Part shown: positions 43,710-52,674 of the stretch, in pieces | Layout: each line of letters opens with the position of its first letter | Numbering within the stretch: position 1 is the stretch's first letter | From: Gemmobacter caeni | GTDB taxonomy: Bacteria > Pseudomonadota > Alphaproteobacteria > Rhodobacterales > Rhodobacteraceae | Direction: 5' to 3' | DNA length: 64,000 nucleotides | Assembly (NCBI RefSeq): GCF_003054195.1 | Contig: NZ_QBKP01000011.1 | Location: forward strand, 1-64,000 | Program-made: the position numbers and the translations under genes | The notes under the pieces: generated by a model | What the model was told of the DNA's origin: nothing | Seen by the model: the letters and a program-made list of their open reading frames with translations, nothing else | Databases searched by the model: none

Positions 43710-44609
43710 ATGTTCGGATTCCTGTCACGCACACGCAGCATCACCAGCCTCGGCCTCACGCCGCCCGCCCCGTTGCCCGGTCGGCAGGGGCTTGCGCTTG
43801 TGCTGATCGTGCGTAACGAAGCGCGCCACATCGGCGAATGGGCGCGCTTTCACCAGCGCGCGGGCGTGGCGCATATCCATGTCTACGACAATGGCTCCAC
43901 CGACGGCACGCTGTTGGCGCTGGATCAGGCGGTCGGCGATCTGGCCAGCATCATCCCGTGGGATCAGAAGCTGTGCGACACCCGCCGTGGGCTGGAGATC
44001 CACAATCAGGTGCTGGCCTATGCCCATGCTACCCGCAATTTCGGTGGCCGCTATCGGTGGATGAGCTTCATCGACGTCGATGAATTCCTCGTGCCGAAAC
44101 AGGCGGCCACACTGCCCGAGGCGCTGGCGCATCTGGAAGGCTGCGCCAATATCAGCCTGCCCTGGCACATGTTTGGCCGTTCCGGCCATGTTGAACCGCC
44201 GGAAGGCGGCGTGGTGCAGAACTTCAGCCTCCGCAATCCCGACCCGATGAGCGAGGCCAAAGGACTGCGTAACTTCAAGATGATCGTCGATCCCTGCGCG
44301 GTGATGGCGCTGAAGGTCCACGAGATTGAAACCGGCGGTGGCATCACCTGCAATGACCGGGGTGAGGCCTTCACCAACCGCAGCCGCACCGACCGCAGTT
44401 TCTATTCCGCCGATCACATCCAGCTTAACCACTACTACACCCGATCCGACAGCGAGTTGCGCGCCAAGATCGCGCGCGGCCCCAACCTGACCACCCCCGA
44501 CGCTGATCATCTGCGTCGGGTCATGCGCAAGGTTGCGGCCATCGAGGCCGACGAGGTGCCCGATACCGCCGCCGCCGATTTCCTCGCCCGCAGCGGTGGC
44601 GCGCTCTGA
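43710..44609 (+). CDS. Glycosyltransferase family 92-like protein
   Basis: This 299-aa protein has the DUF23/GT92-like features VLIVRNEARHIGEWARFHQRAG, HVYDNGSTDGT, the metal-binding FIDVDEFLVP and FSADHIQLNHYYTRS near the C-terminus (as SFYSADHIQLNHYYTRS). Such enzymes in Rhodobacteraceae are thought to add sugars to cell-surface glycans. It stands alone on the plus strand. The fold call is firmer than the substrate. Confidence 0.8.
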   Translation: MFGFLSRTRSITSLGLTPPAPLPGRQGLALVLIVRNEARHIGEWARFHQRAGVAHIHVYDNGSTDGTLLALDQAVGDLASIIPWDQKLCDTRRGLEIHNQVLAYAHATRNFGGRYRWMSFIDVDEFLVPKQAATLPEALAHLEGCANISLPWHMFGRSGHVEPPEGGVVQNFSLRNPDPMSEAKGLRNFKMIVDPCAVMALKVHEIETGGGITCNDRGEAFTNRSRTDRSFYSADHIQLNHYYTRSDSELRAKIARGPNLTTPDADHLRRVMRKVAAIEADEVPDTAAADFLARSGGAL

Positions 44610-44804
44610 ACCGCAGAACAATGTGACGCTTCCCGCCGCCCGGCCTGAACGGGGCAGGGCAGGCGCGCACGCTGCCGGATTGATGTTCTGAAACCCCGCC
44701 GGATCTGCAACCGGCAGTCCTTTTTGCCGCAGATGCGGAAAAGGGGGTGTATCGGCGGGACGAATCTCCTATCTCACATTCAGCAAATGTCATGTGAGGA
44801 AACC
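44610..44804 (+). promoter_or_regulatory. Leader of the peroxiredoxin gene with an RBS-occluding inverted repeat
   Basis: CTCACAT (44773-44779) and ATGTGAG (44792-44798) form a perfect 7-bp inverted repeat with a 12-nt loop. The right arm overlaps the GTGAGGA ribosome binding site of the peroxiredoxin gene. A GC-rich stem (GCCGG at 44698 with CCGGC at 44711) followed by five T lies upstream and may end the glycosyltransferase transcript. Both structures are read from sequence only. Confidence 0.4.
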
Positions 44805-45461
44805 ATGTCCGTCCGCATCAACGACACCGCCCCCGATTTCACTGCCGAAAGCACGGCCGGAACGATCAGGTTCCACGACTGGCTGGGTGACAGCTATGGC
44901 ATCATCTTCAGCCACCCGCGCGACTTCACCCCGGTCTGCACCACCGAATTTGGCGCCGTGGCGCAGCTTTCGGGCGAGTTTGCCAAGCGCAAGACCAAGG
45001 TGATCGGCGTTTCGGTCGATTCGGTCGAAGAACACCAGAAATGGAAGCGCGACATCGAGGCTTTCGCCGGTTCGCCCGCCGATTTCCCGATCATCGACGA
45101 CACGTCGCTGACCGTCGCCAAGGCATATGACATGCTGCCGGCCGATTATTATCTGCCCACCGAAGGCCGCACCCCGGCGAACACCGCCACCGTGCGCACC
45201 GTCTATATCGTGGGGCCGGACAAGAAGATCCGCCTGACCATGTCCTACCCGATGTCGGTGGGCCGCAACTTCGCGGAAATCCTGCGTGCGCTGGATGCCG
45301 TGCAGGCCACCGATGGCGTGCCGGTCGCCACCCCCGCCAACTGGGTGCCCGGTCAGGATGTCATCGTCGCGCTGAGCCTCAATGACGCCCAGGCGAAAGA
45401 GAAGTTCGGCGATCTAGACATCAAGCTGCCTTACCTGCGCTTCGCCAAGCCGCAGAACTGA
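44805..45461 (+). CDS. 1-Cys peroxiredoxin (Prx6-type)
   Basis: This 218-aa protein has the peroxidatic Cys45 in SHPRDFTPVCTTE, Arg of the active site in VRTVYIVGPDKKIRL and the Prx6 C-terminal domain (TPANWVPGQDVIVALS). Cys45 is the only cysteine in the protein, so it reduces peroxides by a one-cysteine mechanism and needs an external thiol. GTGAGGA before ATG 44805 supports the start. A strong terminator follows. Confidence 0.92.
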   Translation: MSVRINDTAPDFTAESTAGTIRFHDWLGDSYGIIFSHPRDFTPVCTTEFGAVAQLSGEFAKRKTKVIGVSVDSVEEHQKWKRDIEAFAGSPADFPIIDDTSLTVAKAYDMLPADYYLPTEGRTPANTATVRTVYIVGPDKKIRLTMSYPMSVGRNFAEILRALDAVQATDGVPVATPANWVPGQDVIVALSLNDAQAKEKFGDLDIKLPYLRFAKPQN

Positions 45462-45470
45462 GCCTGAAAA

Positions 45471-45503
45471 AGCCCCGCAGCGATATCCTGCTGCGGGGCT
45501 TTC
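45471..45503 (+). terminator. Rho-independent terminator after the peroxiredoxin gene
   Basis: AGCCCCGCAGC (45471-45481) pairs perfectly with GCTGCGGGGCT (45490-45500) around an 8-nt loop. A T-rich tail follows, and A-residues precede the stem, so it may also serve the convergent glycosyltransferase gene. Confidence 0.85.
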
Positions 45504-45553
45504 CCTTGCTTCTTGCCCAAATACTCAAAAAAGCCGCCGCGGCATGCGCCCGC

Positions 45554-46342
45554 TCAGGCAGAGGCGCCCAGATCCAGCCAGCCACAGCGCCGGGCCAGAT
45601 CTTCGGCAGCCATTTCCGTCCCCACCGCCATGCCAGCCCGGAACCCGGCAGATTGACGGGCGCGCCACAGATCGCGCCGCAGATGCAGGCCCGACCGGCT
45701 GATCTTGGTGATTGGCGTCAGTAATGGCAGCCGCGCCGCCCATTTCCGCTGCACCGCACGGTAGCATTCCACATAATCCGGCCCCAGCGCCTCGTGGAAG
45801 CGATCATTGTGGATACAGGGCAGGCCGACTGCCCACGCCCCCAACCCGCGTACGCGGGCCTGCGTCACGATATCGGTGCCATACATGTGCCAGCCGGACA
45901 GCGTCTCGTCGAACCGCAGGCCCGAGGCGCGGTTCAGCACGATCACCATTTCATCAAAGCTTTGCACCGGCACCGGCGCCATGGGCACGCGGCCCACGAT
46001 CATGCCCAGAGAGGATGACCAGACCGGGCCGATATGCGCCCCGTCCAGCCCGACACCGAACGCCCCGATCAACCCCCAGCCGGAGTCGCGCGCCTCGACC
46101 TCGGCGATGCGGGCGGCCAGCAGGCGTTCCCATCCGGCAGGGAAATAGACGTCCTGATGGGCGAAGATGACCACGGGCGCAGTGGTCGCATCCAACGCGC
46201 GGTTGTAGGCCCGCGCGGCGGAAGGCGCATTCCATTCCTCATGCAGGCGGATGCCGTTTCGCAGCAAGGGGGAACGCGACAGGTTATCGGCCAGAATGTC
46301 GACCGATGCGCAGGCCGCGGCGACAACAAAACGATCAGGCAT
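45554..46342 (-). CDS. Glycosyltransferase-like protein (GT-A/family 2-like fold)
   Basis: This 262-aa protein has SAARAYNRALDATTAPVVIFAHQDVYFPAGWERLL, in which FAHQDVYFPAGW is the GT2-like nucleotide-sugar region, and later LSGWHMYGTDIVTQARVRGLGAW, where the Asp of YGTDI may act as base. A canonical DXD is absent. It overlaps the preceding GT4 gene by 8 bp, so both act probably on the same glycan. Confidence 0.7.
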   Translation of the reverse strand: MPDRFVVAAACASVDILADNLSRSPLLRNGIRLHEEWNAPSAARAYNRALDATTAPVVIFAHQDVYFPAGWERLLAARIAEVEARDSGWGLIGAFGVGLDGAHIGPVWSSSLGMIVGRVPMAPVPVQSFDEMVIVLNRASGLRFDETLSGWHMYGTDIVTQARVRGLGAWAVGLPCIHNDRFHEALGPDYVECYRAVQRKWAARLPLLTPITKISRSGLHLRRDLWRARQSAGFRAGMAVGTEMAAEDLARRCGWLDLGASA

Positions 46343-47555
46343 TGGCGCCCCCGCGGATCAGCAGCGCCAGCCTTGCGGCCTCGGTCTCGACATTGTGGCG
46401 GGCGAAAACGCGATACCGCGCGGCGACACCCATTGCGGCGATCCGCTCCGGCGGGGTTTCGGCCAGCGTGTCGATGGCCGAGGCCAGCGCGGCCGCATCC
46501 CCGGCCGGAACCAGCCATCCGGTATCGGCCGTCACCAGTTCGGGCAGGCCCGCGATCGCGGTGGCGATCACCGGCCGGCCAGAGGCCATGGCCTCCATCG
46601 CGACGACAGGCAGGCCCTCGGCAAAGGATGGCAGGATCAGCGCCTGCGCCGCCGCCAGTTCCTCGCGCACCTGTGCCCCGGTCAGCCAGCCGGTCAGGGT
46701 GACATGGCGGCGCAGTGTCAGGCTTTCGATGCGTGCCTCGATCTCGCCCCGCAATTCGCCGTCGCCCACCAGCGTGACATGCAGGTCAGGGTGGCGCCGC
46801 GCCGCCTCGGCAATAGCCTCGATCAACAGGGGGAAACCCTTCTGCTCGAAGAAGCGCCCGATGGCGATGAGCCGCAGTTTGGCCGGAATCGGAGCCGGGG
46901 CAGGGAAATGCCGGGTCTCGATGCCGCAATGGACCACCTTGATCCGTGGCCAGTGCGCCAGTTCGGCCCAGCGGCAAAGCTGGCTGCGCCCGAAGGAGGA
47001 TACGGCGACTGTGAATTCGGCCCCGGCGATCTTTTCCCGCAGCGAAAGCGCGACCGGGGCATCGAATTCCTCGGGCCCATGCGTGGTGAAGGACCAGCGC
47101 GGCCCGCCCAGCAGGCGGCAGAGATGGGCGACCGTCGCGGGATTCGTGCCGAAATGGGCATGCAGATGCCCGATCCCCAGCGCCTTGCAGCGCGCGGCAA
47201 GAAAGGCGGCCTCGGCCAGATAGACCAGATGCTTGCGCCTGCGGCCCGCCCGGGCGCCCATCCGCAGGGCGGCGGCAACGGCGCCGGGGGTCGCGAAAGG
47301 ATGGCGCAGCATCCAGCCAAGCGCACCGGCCAGAACGGCAAGCTTGCCGCGCTCCAGCAAATGCTCTGTGCGCGCATCCTCGGCCTTGTCATCGGGGTCG
47401 TTCAGCATCGCGCGGTCGGATCGCATGGCGAAGCGCTGCACCGAAAAATCCAGCTTCTCCAGCGCCTGAATTTCGCGCCGGATGAATGTGTGCGAGGCAC
47501 GGGGGTAAGTATTCACAAGATAGGCGATTTTCACGGGTAAAGCCGGTGTCTGCAA
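46335..47555 (-). CDS. Glycosyltransferase family 4 protein (colanic-acid WcaL-like)
   Basis: This 406-aa GT-B enzyme has AYLVNTYPRASHTFIRREIQAL at the N-terminus, HLHAHFGTNPATVAHL, the FTTHGPEEFD loop and the C-terminal nucleotide-sugar site LRLIAIGRFFEQKGFPLLIEA with ILPSFAEGLPVVAMEAMASG (the E-x7-E motif). The start is a TTG at 47555 with AGGA upstream; GTG 47534 is an alternative. It is divergent from the flippase gene across 94 bp. Confidence 0.85.
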   Translation of the reverse strand: MQTPALPVKIAYLVNTYPRASHTFIRREIQALEKLDFSVQRFAMRSDRAMLNDPDDKAEDARTEHLLERGKLAVLAGALGWMLRHPFATPGAVAAALRMGARAGRRRKHLVYLAEAAFLAARCKALGIGHLHAHFGTNPATVAHLCRLLGGPRWSFTTHGPEEFDAPVALSLREKIAGAEFTVAVSSFGRSQLCRWAELAHWPRIKVVHCGIETRHFPAPAPIPAKLRLIAIGRFFEQKGFPLLIEAIAEAARRHPDLHVTLVGDGELRGEIEARIESLTLRRHVTLTGWLTGAQVREELAAAQALILPSFAEGLPVVAMEAMASGRPVIATAIAGLPELVTADTGWLVPAGDAAALASAIDTLAETPPERIAAMGVAARYRVFARHNVETEAARLALLIRGGANA

Positions 47556-47649
47556 GAGGTGTGTCCTGATTTCCTACCCTATTGGCAGAAGCTTGTGGCC
47601 GAAGAATGGCGCGATTGACCGGATCGCGGGTGCCGCCTAGGGTCGCGCC

Positions 47650-48987
47650 ATGACCGAAGCGGCCCGTTCCAGCCTGTTCGCCCGCGTGATGCGCGGATCG
47701 GCCCTGACGGCGGGGTCTTATGCCATCACGCAGGCATTGCGGCTGGCCTCGAACCTGATCCTGACGCGGCTGCTTTTTCCCGAGGCTTTCGGCCTGATGG
47801 CGCTGGTCTCGGTGTTTCTGGTCGGGCTGGCGATGTTTTCCGATGTGGGGATCGGCCCCGCCATTTCGCGCAGTCCGCGCGGCGATGAGCCGGCTTTTCT
47901 GGATACGGCATGGAGCCTTCAGGTCGGGCGCGGGCTGATCCTGTGTCTGGCCACCTGTGCGCTGGCATGGCCCGCAGCCCGGTTCTACGAGGCGCCCGAT
48001 CTGGCGGCGCTGCTGCCTGCGGCGGGGCTGACCCTGTTGATCGCCGGGTTCAACCCGACGCGGATCGAAACGGCCAACCGTCATCTGCTGATCGGACGGC
48101 TGACCGCGCTGGACCTGGCTGCGCAGGTCGCAGGCATTCTGGCGATGGTGGGGCTGGCGTTGCTGTGGCACTCGGTCTGGACACTGGTTCTGGGGGCGAT
48201 TGTCGGGTCATTCGCCAAGCTGGGGCTGACCCATTTTCTCCTGCCCGGCCCGCGAAACCGCCTGCGATGGGAGCCGGAGGCGGGGCGCGAACTGATCCAT
48301 TTCGGCAAGTGGATCTTCCTGTCAACCGCCTGCGGCTTCCTGCTGTCGCAAGGCGACAAGGCGATTCTGGGCGCCTTTCTGCGGCTGGACGAGCTTGGGG
48401 TTTATAACATCGGCTACTTCCTTGCCTCGTTTCCGGTGCTGCTGGCGGGGGCGGTGACCTCGCGCATCCTGATCCCGATCTATCGCGATCAGCACCCGGC
48501 GGCGGCGGCGCAGAACTTCGCCCGGCTGCGCCGCTTGCGGTTCGCGCTGACCGGCGGGGTGCTGGCGCTGCTGGCGGTCATGGCCTTTGCCGGGCAGCCG
48601 CTGGTGCATCTGCTTTATGACGCACGTTATGCGCAGGCGGGGATCATCGTGGTAATGATTGCCTGCGCGCAGATGCCCCTGGTGATCGGCATGACCTATG
48701 ATCAGTCTGCCCTGGCGGCCGGGGATGCGCGCAGCTATTTCTGGGTGATGGCGGCGCGCGCGGCGGCGCAAAGCGGGGCCTTCCTGGCAGGCGCGGCCCT
48801 GTGGGGGCTGGGTGGCGCCCTCGCCGGGCAGGCCCTTGCCTATCTGGCGATGCATCCGCTGCTGATCTGGCTGGCCCGCCGGCATCGCGCATGGGATGCG
48901 CTGCATGATCTGGTTTTCTTTGTCGTGGCCGCTGCCCTGGCGGCGGCGGCGCTTTCCGCCAATCATGCCGCGATTTTCGGAGTCTGA
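47650..48987 (+). CDS. Wzx-type polysaccharide flippase (MATE/MOP superfamily)
   Basis: This 445-aa protein has about 12 hydrophobic segments and the polysaccharide-export features LTAGSYAITQALRLASNLILTRLLFPEAFGLMAL (key part LRLASNLILTRLLFPEAFG), HFGKWIFLSTACGFLLSQGDKAILG and a long C-terminal membrane half. It would flip lipid-linked repeat units of the exopolysaccharide from the cytoplasm to the periplasm. It is the plus-strand start of the ExoY segment. Confidence 0.85.
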   Translation: MTEAARSSLFARVMRGSALTAGSYAITQALRLASNLILTRLLFPEAFGLMALVSVFLVGLAMFSDVGIGPAISRSPRGDEPAFLDTAWSLQVGRGLILCLATCALAWPAARFYEAPDLAALLPAAGLTLLIAGFNPTRIETANRHLLIGRLTALDLAAQVAGILAMVGLALLWHSVWTLVLGAIVGSFAKLGLTHFLLPGPRNRLRWEPEAGRELIHFGKWIFLSTACGFLLSQGDKAILGAFLRLDELGVYNIGYFLASFPVLLAGAVTSRILIPIYRDQHPAAAAQNFARLRRLRFALTGGVLALLAVMAFAGQPLVHLLYDARYAQAGIIVVMIACAQMPLVIGMTYDQSALAAGDARSYFWVMAARAAAQSGAFLAGAALWGLGGALAGQALAYLAMHPLLIWLARRHRAWDALHDLVFFVVAAALAAAALSANHAAIFGV

Positions 48988-49095
48988 GAGGATTGCCGTC
49001 AAAGCGCTGAACTCGTGCCGTGTTTTCGCCGCATTTCGCCGACAGGCTGGTGTTAGGTCGTGCTGTGCGGCCAAAGCGGAATCGGGAAAAGCGCT

Positions 49096-49311
49096 ATGTT
49101 GATCGGAATGCTCCTTTGCGGTGTGCTGGCCGGGTTCGGCGGTGCGCTTTGGGGGCTGATCGCGGCAGAATCCGTTCTGATGGCTGTCGTGCTGTATCCG
49201 GTGGTAGGGATCGCAGGGGTGATGCTGTTTGCGGCATTGGCCATGCTGCGCGCCGGTTTGCCCGGGTATGAGCCGGGGCAGGAGGCGCAGGCCCCCCGGC
49301 AGACGGCCTGA
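49096..49311 (+). CDS. Small two-helix membrane protein of unknown function
   Basis: This 71-aa frame encodes two hydrophobic helices (about residues 3-24 and 32-54, with GVLAGFGGALWGLIAAES between them) and a short polar tail. Codon use is similar to its neighbours. No ribosome binding site is strong, and no family is recognised. Its place between a flippase and the initiating transferase suggests a helper role in export, which is speculative. Confidence 0.4.
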   Translation: MLIGMLLCGVLAGFGGALWGLIAAESVLMAVVLYPVVGIAGVMLFAALAMLRAGLPGYEPGQEAQAPRQTA

Positions 49312-49735
49312 ATATCGTTTACGGAAACAGTGCAGCGATGAAGCGCCAGCCCGTCGGGCGGGCTTATATGCATTTCCGCCCCTCATCGCTTTCCGCCTGA
49401 TTGCTCAGGGTAGGCGAATCACCGGGCGGATCACCGGCATGACCCGTGGCAGGAAAATCTCCCTAAAGTTGTGGCTTCTGATTTGTGGCAGCATTGGGGC
49501 GGCAATGCGGCAAAATTTCCCCCTCGAATCACGGTTAACGGAACCTTAATTTCTGCGTTTGCAGTCGCCAATGCAGGGGCTGCCCCGGTACAATGCGTAA
49601 CTGGGGGCGTTACTTCTGAGTGCTTGCGATGTTCTGCGAAACACAAGGTTCTTGCCGGTTTTTCCGGGCTGCCGTCATGGCAGTCCCGAAAGGTTTTGTC
49701 TGGAATGTCACGGCTTTGTTGACTGGTGGCGAACA
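49312..49735. other. 424-bp gene-free region upstream of the ExoY-type gene
   Basis: No recognisable gene is present. The region holds a small GC stem (AGCCCG at 49356 with CGGGCT) after the small membrane gene and a lower-GC stretch near 49440-49600 with A/T-runs (e.g. GGTTAACGGAACCTTAAT), a likely promoter area. A 12-bp element GCCTGAATATCG (49306-49317) recurs after the ExoY gene. Confidence 0.45.
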
Positions 49736-50437
49736 ATGATGATCGGATTTCCCCGGCTTCAGGCGGCTGCGCCTGTCGCGCTCGATACGATGGCGACGCC
49801 GCGCGCGGCGTCCACCCCGGTTGCGCGGCGCGGGCTATACCGGCATTTCCTCAAACGCAGCATTGATGTCGGCGCGATCCTGCTGGCAGCCCCGATCGTG
49901 GTGCCCCTGGTCGCTGTTCTGGCGGTGGTGGTGACCCGTGATGGCGGCCGCGCCTTCTATTCCCAACAGCGCGTGGGTCGGCACGGTCGGGCCTTCCGTA
50001 TGTGGAAACTGCGTTCAATGGTCAGCGATGCCGATGAACGTATGGCGCAATATCTTGCGGCAAACCCCGACGCGCGCGCCGAATGGGACGAGACGCAGAA
50101 ACTGCGGAACGATCCTCGGGTGACGCCGCTGGGCCGGTTCCTGCGCAAAAGCTCGCTCGACGAACTGCCGCAGCTCTGGAATGTGCTGATCGGGGATATG
50201 AGTCTTGTCGGCCCGCGTCCGATGATGCTGAACCAGCAGGCGCTGTATCCGGGCATGGCCTATTACGCGCTGCGTCCGGGGATTACCGGCCTGTGGCAGA
50301 CCGCAGGCCGCAACCGGACCACGTTCGAGGCACGGGCTGAGTATGACGCGCAATATGAACAGGATCTGTCGCTGCTGACCGATGCAAAGATCATGCTGCG
50401 CACGGTTGGTGTGGTCGTGAACGGCACCGGCTGCTGA
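49736..50437 (+). CDS. ExoY-type undecaprenyl-phosphate sugar transferase
   Basis: This 233-aa bacterial sugar transferase has one TM helix (about residues 45-67) after KRSIDVGAILLA, then RVGRHGRAFRMWKLRSM, RFLRKSSLDELPQLWNVL, GDMSLVGPRP, and LRPGITGLWQ. It puts the first sugar phosphate onto the lipid carrier and so starts exopolysaccharide synthesis. An ATG pair at 49736/49739 offers two close starts. A terminator follows at 50468. Confidence 0.9.
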   Translation: MMIGFPRLQAAAPVALDTMATPRAASTPVARRGLYRHFLKRSIDVGAILLAAPIVVPLVAVLAVVVTRDGGRAFYSQQRVGRHGRAFRMWKLRSMVSDADERMAQYLAANPDARAEWDETQKLRNDPRVTPLGRFLRKSSLDELPQLWNVLIGDMSLVGPRPMMLNQQALYPGMAYYALRPGITGLWQTAGRNRTTFEARAEYDAQYEQDLSLLTDAKIMLRTVGVVVNGTGC

Positions 50438-50467
50438 CCACCGCCTGAATATCGCAGTTATGGAAAC

Positions 50468-50498
50468 AAAACCCCGCATCCTGCGATGCGGGGTTTTT
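50468..50498. terminator. Bidirectional rho-independent terminator
   Basis: AAAACCCCGCATC (50468-50480) pairs with GATGCGGGGTTTT (50485-50497) around CTGC. A T-run follows on the plus strand and A-runs precede it, so it can stop both the ExoY transcript and the convergent chain-length gene. Confidence 0.9.
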
Positions 50499-50511
50499 GC
50501 TGGCGATCCGT

Positions 50512-51786
50512 TCAGCTGCGCCGCAACTGCCTGCCGCGCAATCTGTGCCACAACCTCGTCACCCAGGGCTCCGAGGTGGCGGGGTGCAGGTTCAGCACCG
50601 GCAGGGTGATGACCGGACGGATATCCAGCTCCCGCTCCATCTGCCGGGCGGACCGCAGAACCGGGTTCAGCAGATCCAGCAGGAAGGCCAGCACGATCCC
50701 GAAAATCAGGCTGCCGACAGCCCCGGCCAGTGCGATCTTGCGTCCGCCGCCGCCCGTGGGCGAGGCGGGGGCGATGGCCCGTTCCAGCAACGAGAAATGC
50801 TCGGCGTGGTTTTCCTCTTCCAGCCGCAGCGCGGTTTCGGCCTCGGCCTTGCGCGCGGACACCAGATCGTACTGGCTTTGCAACTGCTGCAACTGCCGCG
50901 CATAGGCTGAAAGCCGCCGCTCCACCTCGGGTGCCTGCGCGGCCCGCTGATCCAGCGCGGCCCGCTGGGCCTGCAAGGCAACCTGCTGGCTTTGCAGAAC
51001 CCCTTCCTGCACCTTCAGTTCGTCAATGCGGCGCCGGTCGGTTTCGCGCAGCCTGTCCTTGCCTTCCAGCGCGCCGCGTTCGCCCTGAACGGCCAGAATG
51101 TCCTGCGACAGCCGCCGCAGATCGCTGTCCAGCGCCGCGCGGTCGGTCGCGGCATCGCTGCCCGCCTGCGCGACCGGGTTCGCATTCTTGAAAACCGCGA
51201 TCTCGGCCTCAAGTGCCACAATCTCTTGCGAGACGCGCGCTTCTTCCGCCTGGAAGAAGCGCACCGTATCCATCGCGCGGCTGGTTTGCCGGGCGACAGA
51301 CATATCAAGCACACTTTGCGCCAGATCATTCGCCACGCGCGCGGCCTTTTCCGGGTCGTCCAGCCGCGTGGTGATCATCAGCGCCGAAACGGTGGTCGGT
51401 GCACCGAAGTTCTGTTGTGCGGCCGAAGCGATGCTTTGAAAGGTGATCGAGGCCCGAAGCGCTGCAATCTGCTTGTCCAGTGGCAACGCCGCCGCCTCGC
51501 CGCCGAACAGCCCGTGCCGTTCGATCATGGCGGCAAGGTTCTCGCGCGTGGTCAGCCGCTGTTCAATCACTTGCAGTACGCGGGCCGACTGGGCACCGGC
51601 ATTCTGCTCCTGCCCGTCGATCACCGGGCTTTCGACCTGGATCACCGCGCCGGTTTCATAGGTCTTGGGCCGGGTCACGCCGACCATGAACGAGACGATG
51701 GCGCCGAACAGCACCACAGCCGCGATCAACAGGCGGCGGCGGCGCAGCAGGCTCAGAAATTCCTCGACGCTCTGGATCGGTCCCAT
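50512..51786 (-). CDS. GumC/Wzz-like polysaccharide chain-length determinant
   Basis: This 424-aa protein has TM helices near residues 17-37 and 355-378, enclosing a large periplasmic alpha-helical domain with coiled coils (about 170-345, many Glu/Gln/Arg heptads). It starts with SVEEFLSLLRRRRLLIAAVVLFGAIVSF (key part SVEEFLSLLRRRRL) and has the Wzz-type Pro-rich site before TM2. Such proteins set polymer length with Wzy. It is 6 bp downstream of the CpsD-like gene in the same operon. Confidence 0.85.
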   Translation of the reverse strand: MGPIQSVEEFLSLLRRRRLLIAAVVLFGAIVSFMVGVTRPKTYETGAVIQVESPVIDGQEQNAGAQSARVLQVIEQRLTTRENLAAMIERHGLFGGEAAALPLDKQIAALRASITFQSIASAAQQNFGAPTTVSALMITTRLDDPEKAARVANDLAQSVLDMSVARQTSRAMDTVRFFQAEEARVSQEIVALEAEIAVFKNANPVAQAGSDAATDRAALDSDLRRLSQDILAVQGERGALEGKDRLRETDRRRIDELKVQEGVLQSQQVALQAQRAALDQRAAQAPEVERRLSAYARQLQQLQSQYDLVSARKAEAETALRLEEENHAEHFSLLERAIAPASPTGGGGRKIALAGAVGSLIFGIVLAFLLDLLNPVLRSARQMERELDIRPVITLPVLNLHPATSEPWVTRLWHRLRGRQLRRS

Positions 51787-51792
51787 ACGGTT

Positions 51793-52674
51793 TTACCTTT
51801 TACCCTTGCCATAACGATAACGCCGCCGCCGCCCGTCATCGGCGCGGTTCAGAACAACGCCCATCAGCGGCACGCGGCCCTCGAACAGACGTTCGCAGGC
51901 TCTGACATCCTCGGCGGTGGTGCGCGTGGCATCGGCGACCAGAAGCACGCAATCCACCTGCGGCAGGACCGAGATCACATCGTCGTTGCCCAGCGCGTGC
52001 GGCAGGTCGATGACCACAGCCGAGGGGGCAAGATGATCGACAATCGCCTTCAGCGTGCCGACGCTGCGCGGATCAAGCAAGGTTTCCGAACCTGCCGCCA
52101 CCGCTTCGCCGTTCAGCGCCAGCGCCAGCCGGTCACCGACGCGCCGCAGATGGGATTCCAGCGGCTGCTCGCCGGTCAGCACCTCGTGCAGCGGGCCGCA
52201 GTGAACGCCGAACAGCCGCGCCAGATCGGGGTGGCGCAGTTCCAGATCCATCAGTACCGTGCGACAGCCAGGTAGGCGGGCCAGTGCCAGCGCCAGATTG
52301 GCAGCGACAAGGCTCTTGCCGCAGCCATGGGTGGGCGAGGTCACGGCGATGCGTTTCCACCCGCGTTCCTGCATTGCCTGCCACACGCGGGTGCGCAGAA
52401 TGTCGAACTGCGCCGTCACCGGGTTTTGTTCCGACAGCGCGAAAACACCGTTTCCAGCCAGAAAATCGGGGTTCAGCACCGACTTGCCCAGCGATTCCCA
52501 CACCTTCGCGGGATCATGCCGCGGCTCTTGTGGCGGGGGGACGACCTGAAGCGCATCGGAGCGCGGCACAAGCGGCGCCAGCGCGGTGCTGCGTGGCCGG
52601 AACAGGGCAATGGCCCCCGGACGCGGGGGCAGATCTGGTTCGAGACGAGAGGAAAAATCGCTGTCTTTACGCAT
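51793..52674 (-). CDS. CpsD/CapB-type ATPase of exopolysaccharide assembly
   Basis: This protein of about 293 aa has a P-loop HGCGKSLVAANLALALA (residue order as in tyrosine-kinase-like CpsD proteins, GCGKS), Walker A' VLMDLELRHPDLARLFG, VVIDLPHALGNDDV and VLLVADATRTTAEDVRACE. The C-terminus is basic (RRRRYRYGKGKR) and has two Tyr only, not the Tyr cluster of true BY-kinases, so kinase activity is uncertain. The start (52674) is one of several in-frame ATGs and is chosen for its charged N-terminus. Confidence 0.8.
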   Translation of the reverse strand: MRKDSDFSSRLEPDLPPRPGAIALFRPRSTALAPLVPRSDALQVVPPPQEPRHDPAKVWESLGKSVLNPDFLAGNGVFALSEQNPVTAQFDILRTRVWQAMQERGWKRIAVTSPTHGCGKSLVAANLALALARLPGCRTVLMDLELRHPDLARLFGVHCGPLHEVLTGEQPLESHLRRVGDRLALALNGEAVAAGSETLLDPRSVGTLKAIVDHLAPSAVVIDLPHALGNDDVISVLPQVDCVLLVADATRTTAEDVRACERLFEGRVPLMGVVLNRADDGRRRRYRYGKGKR

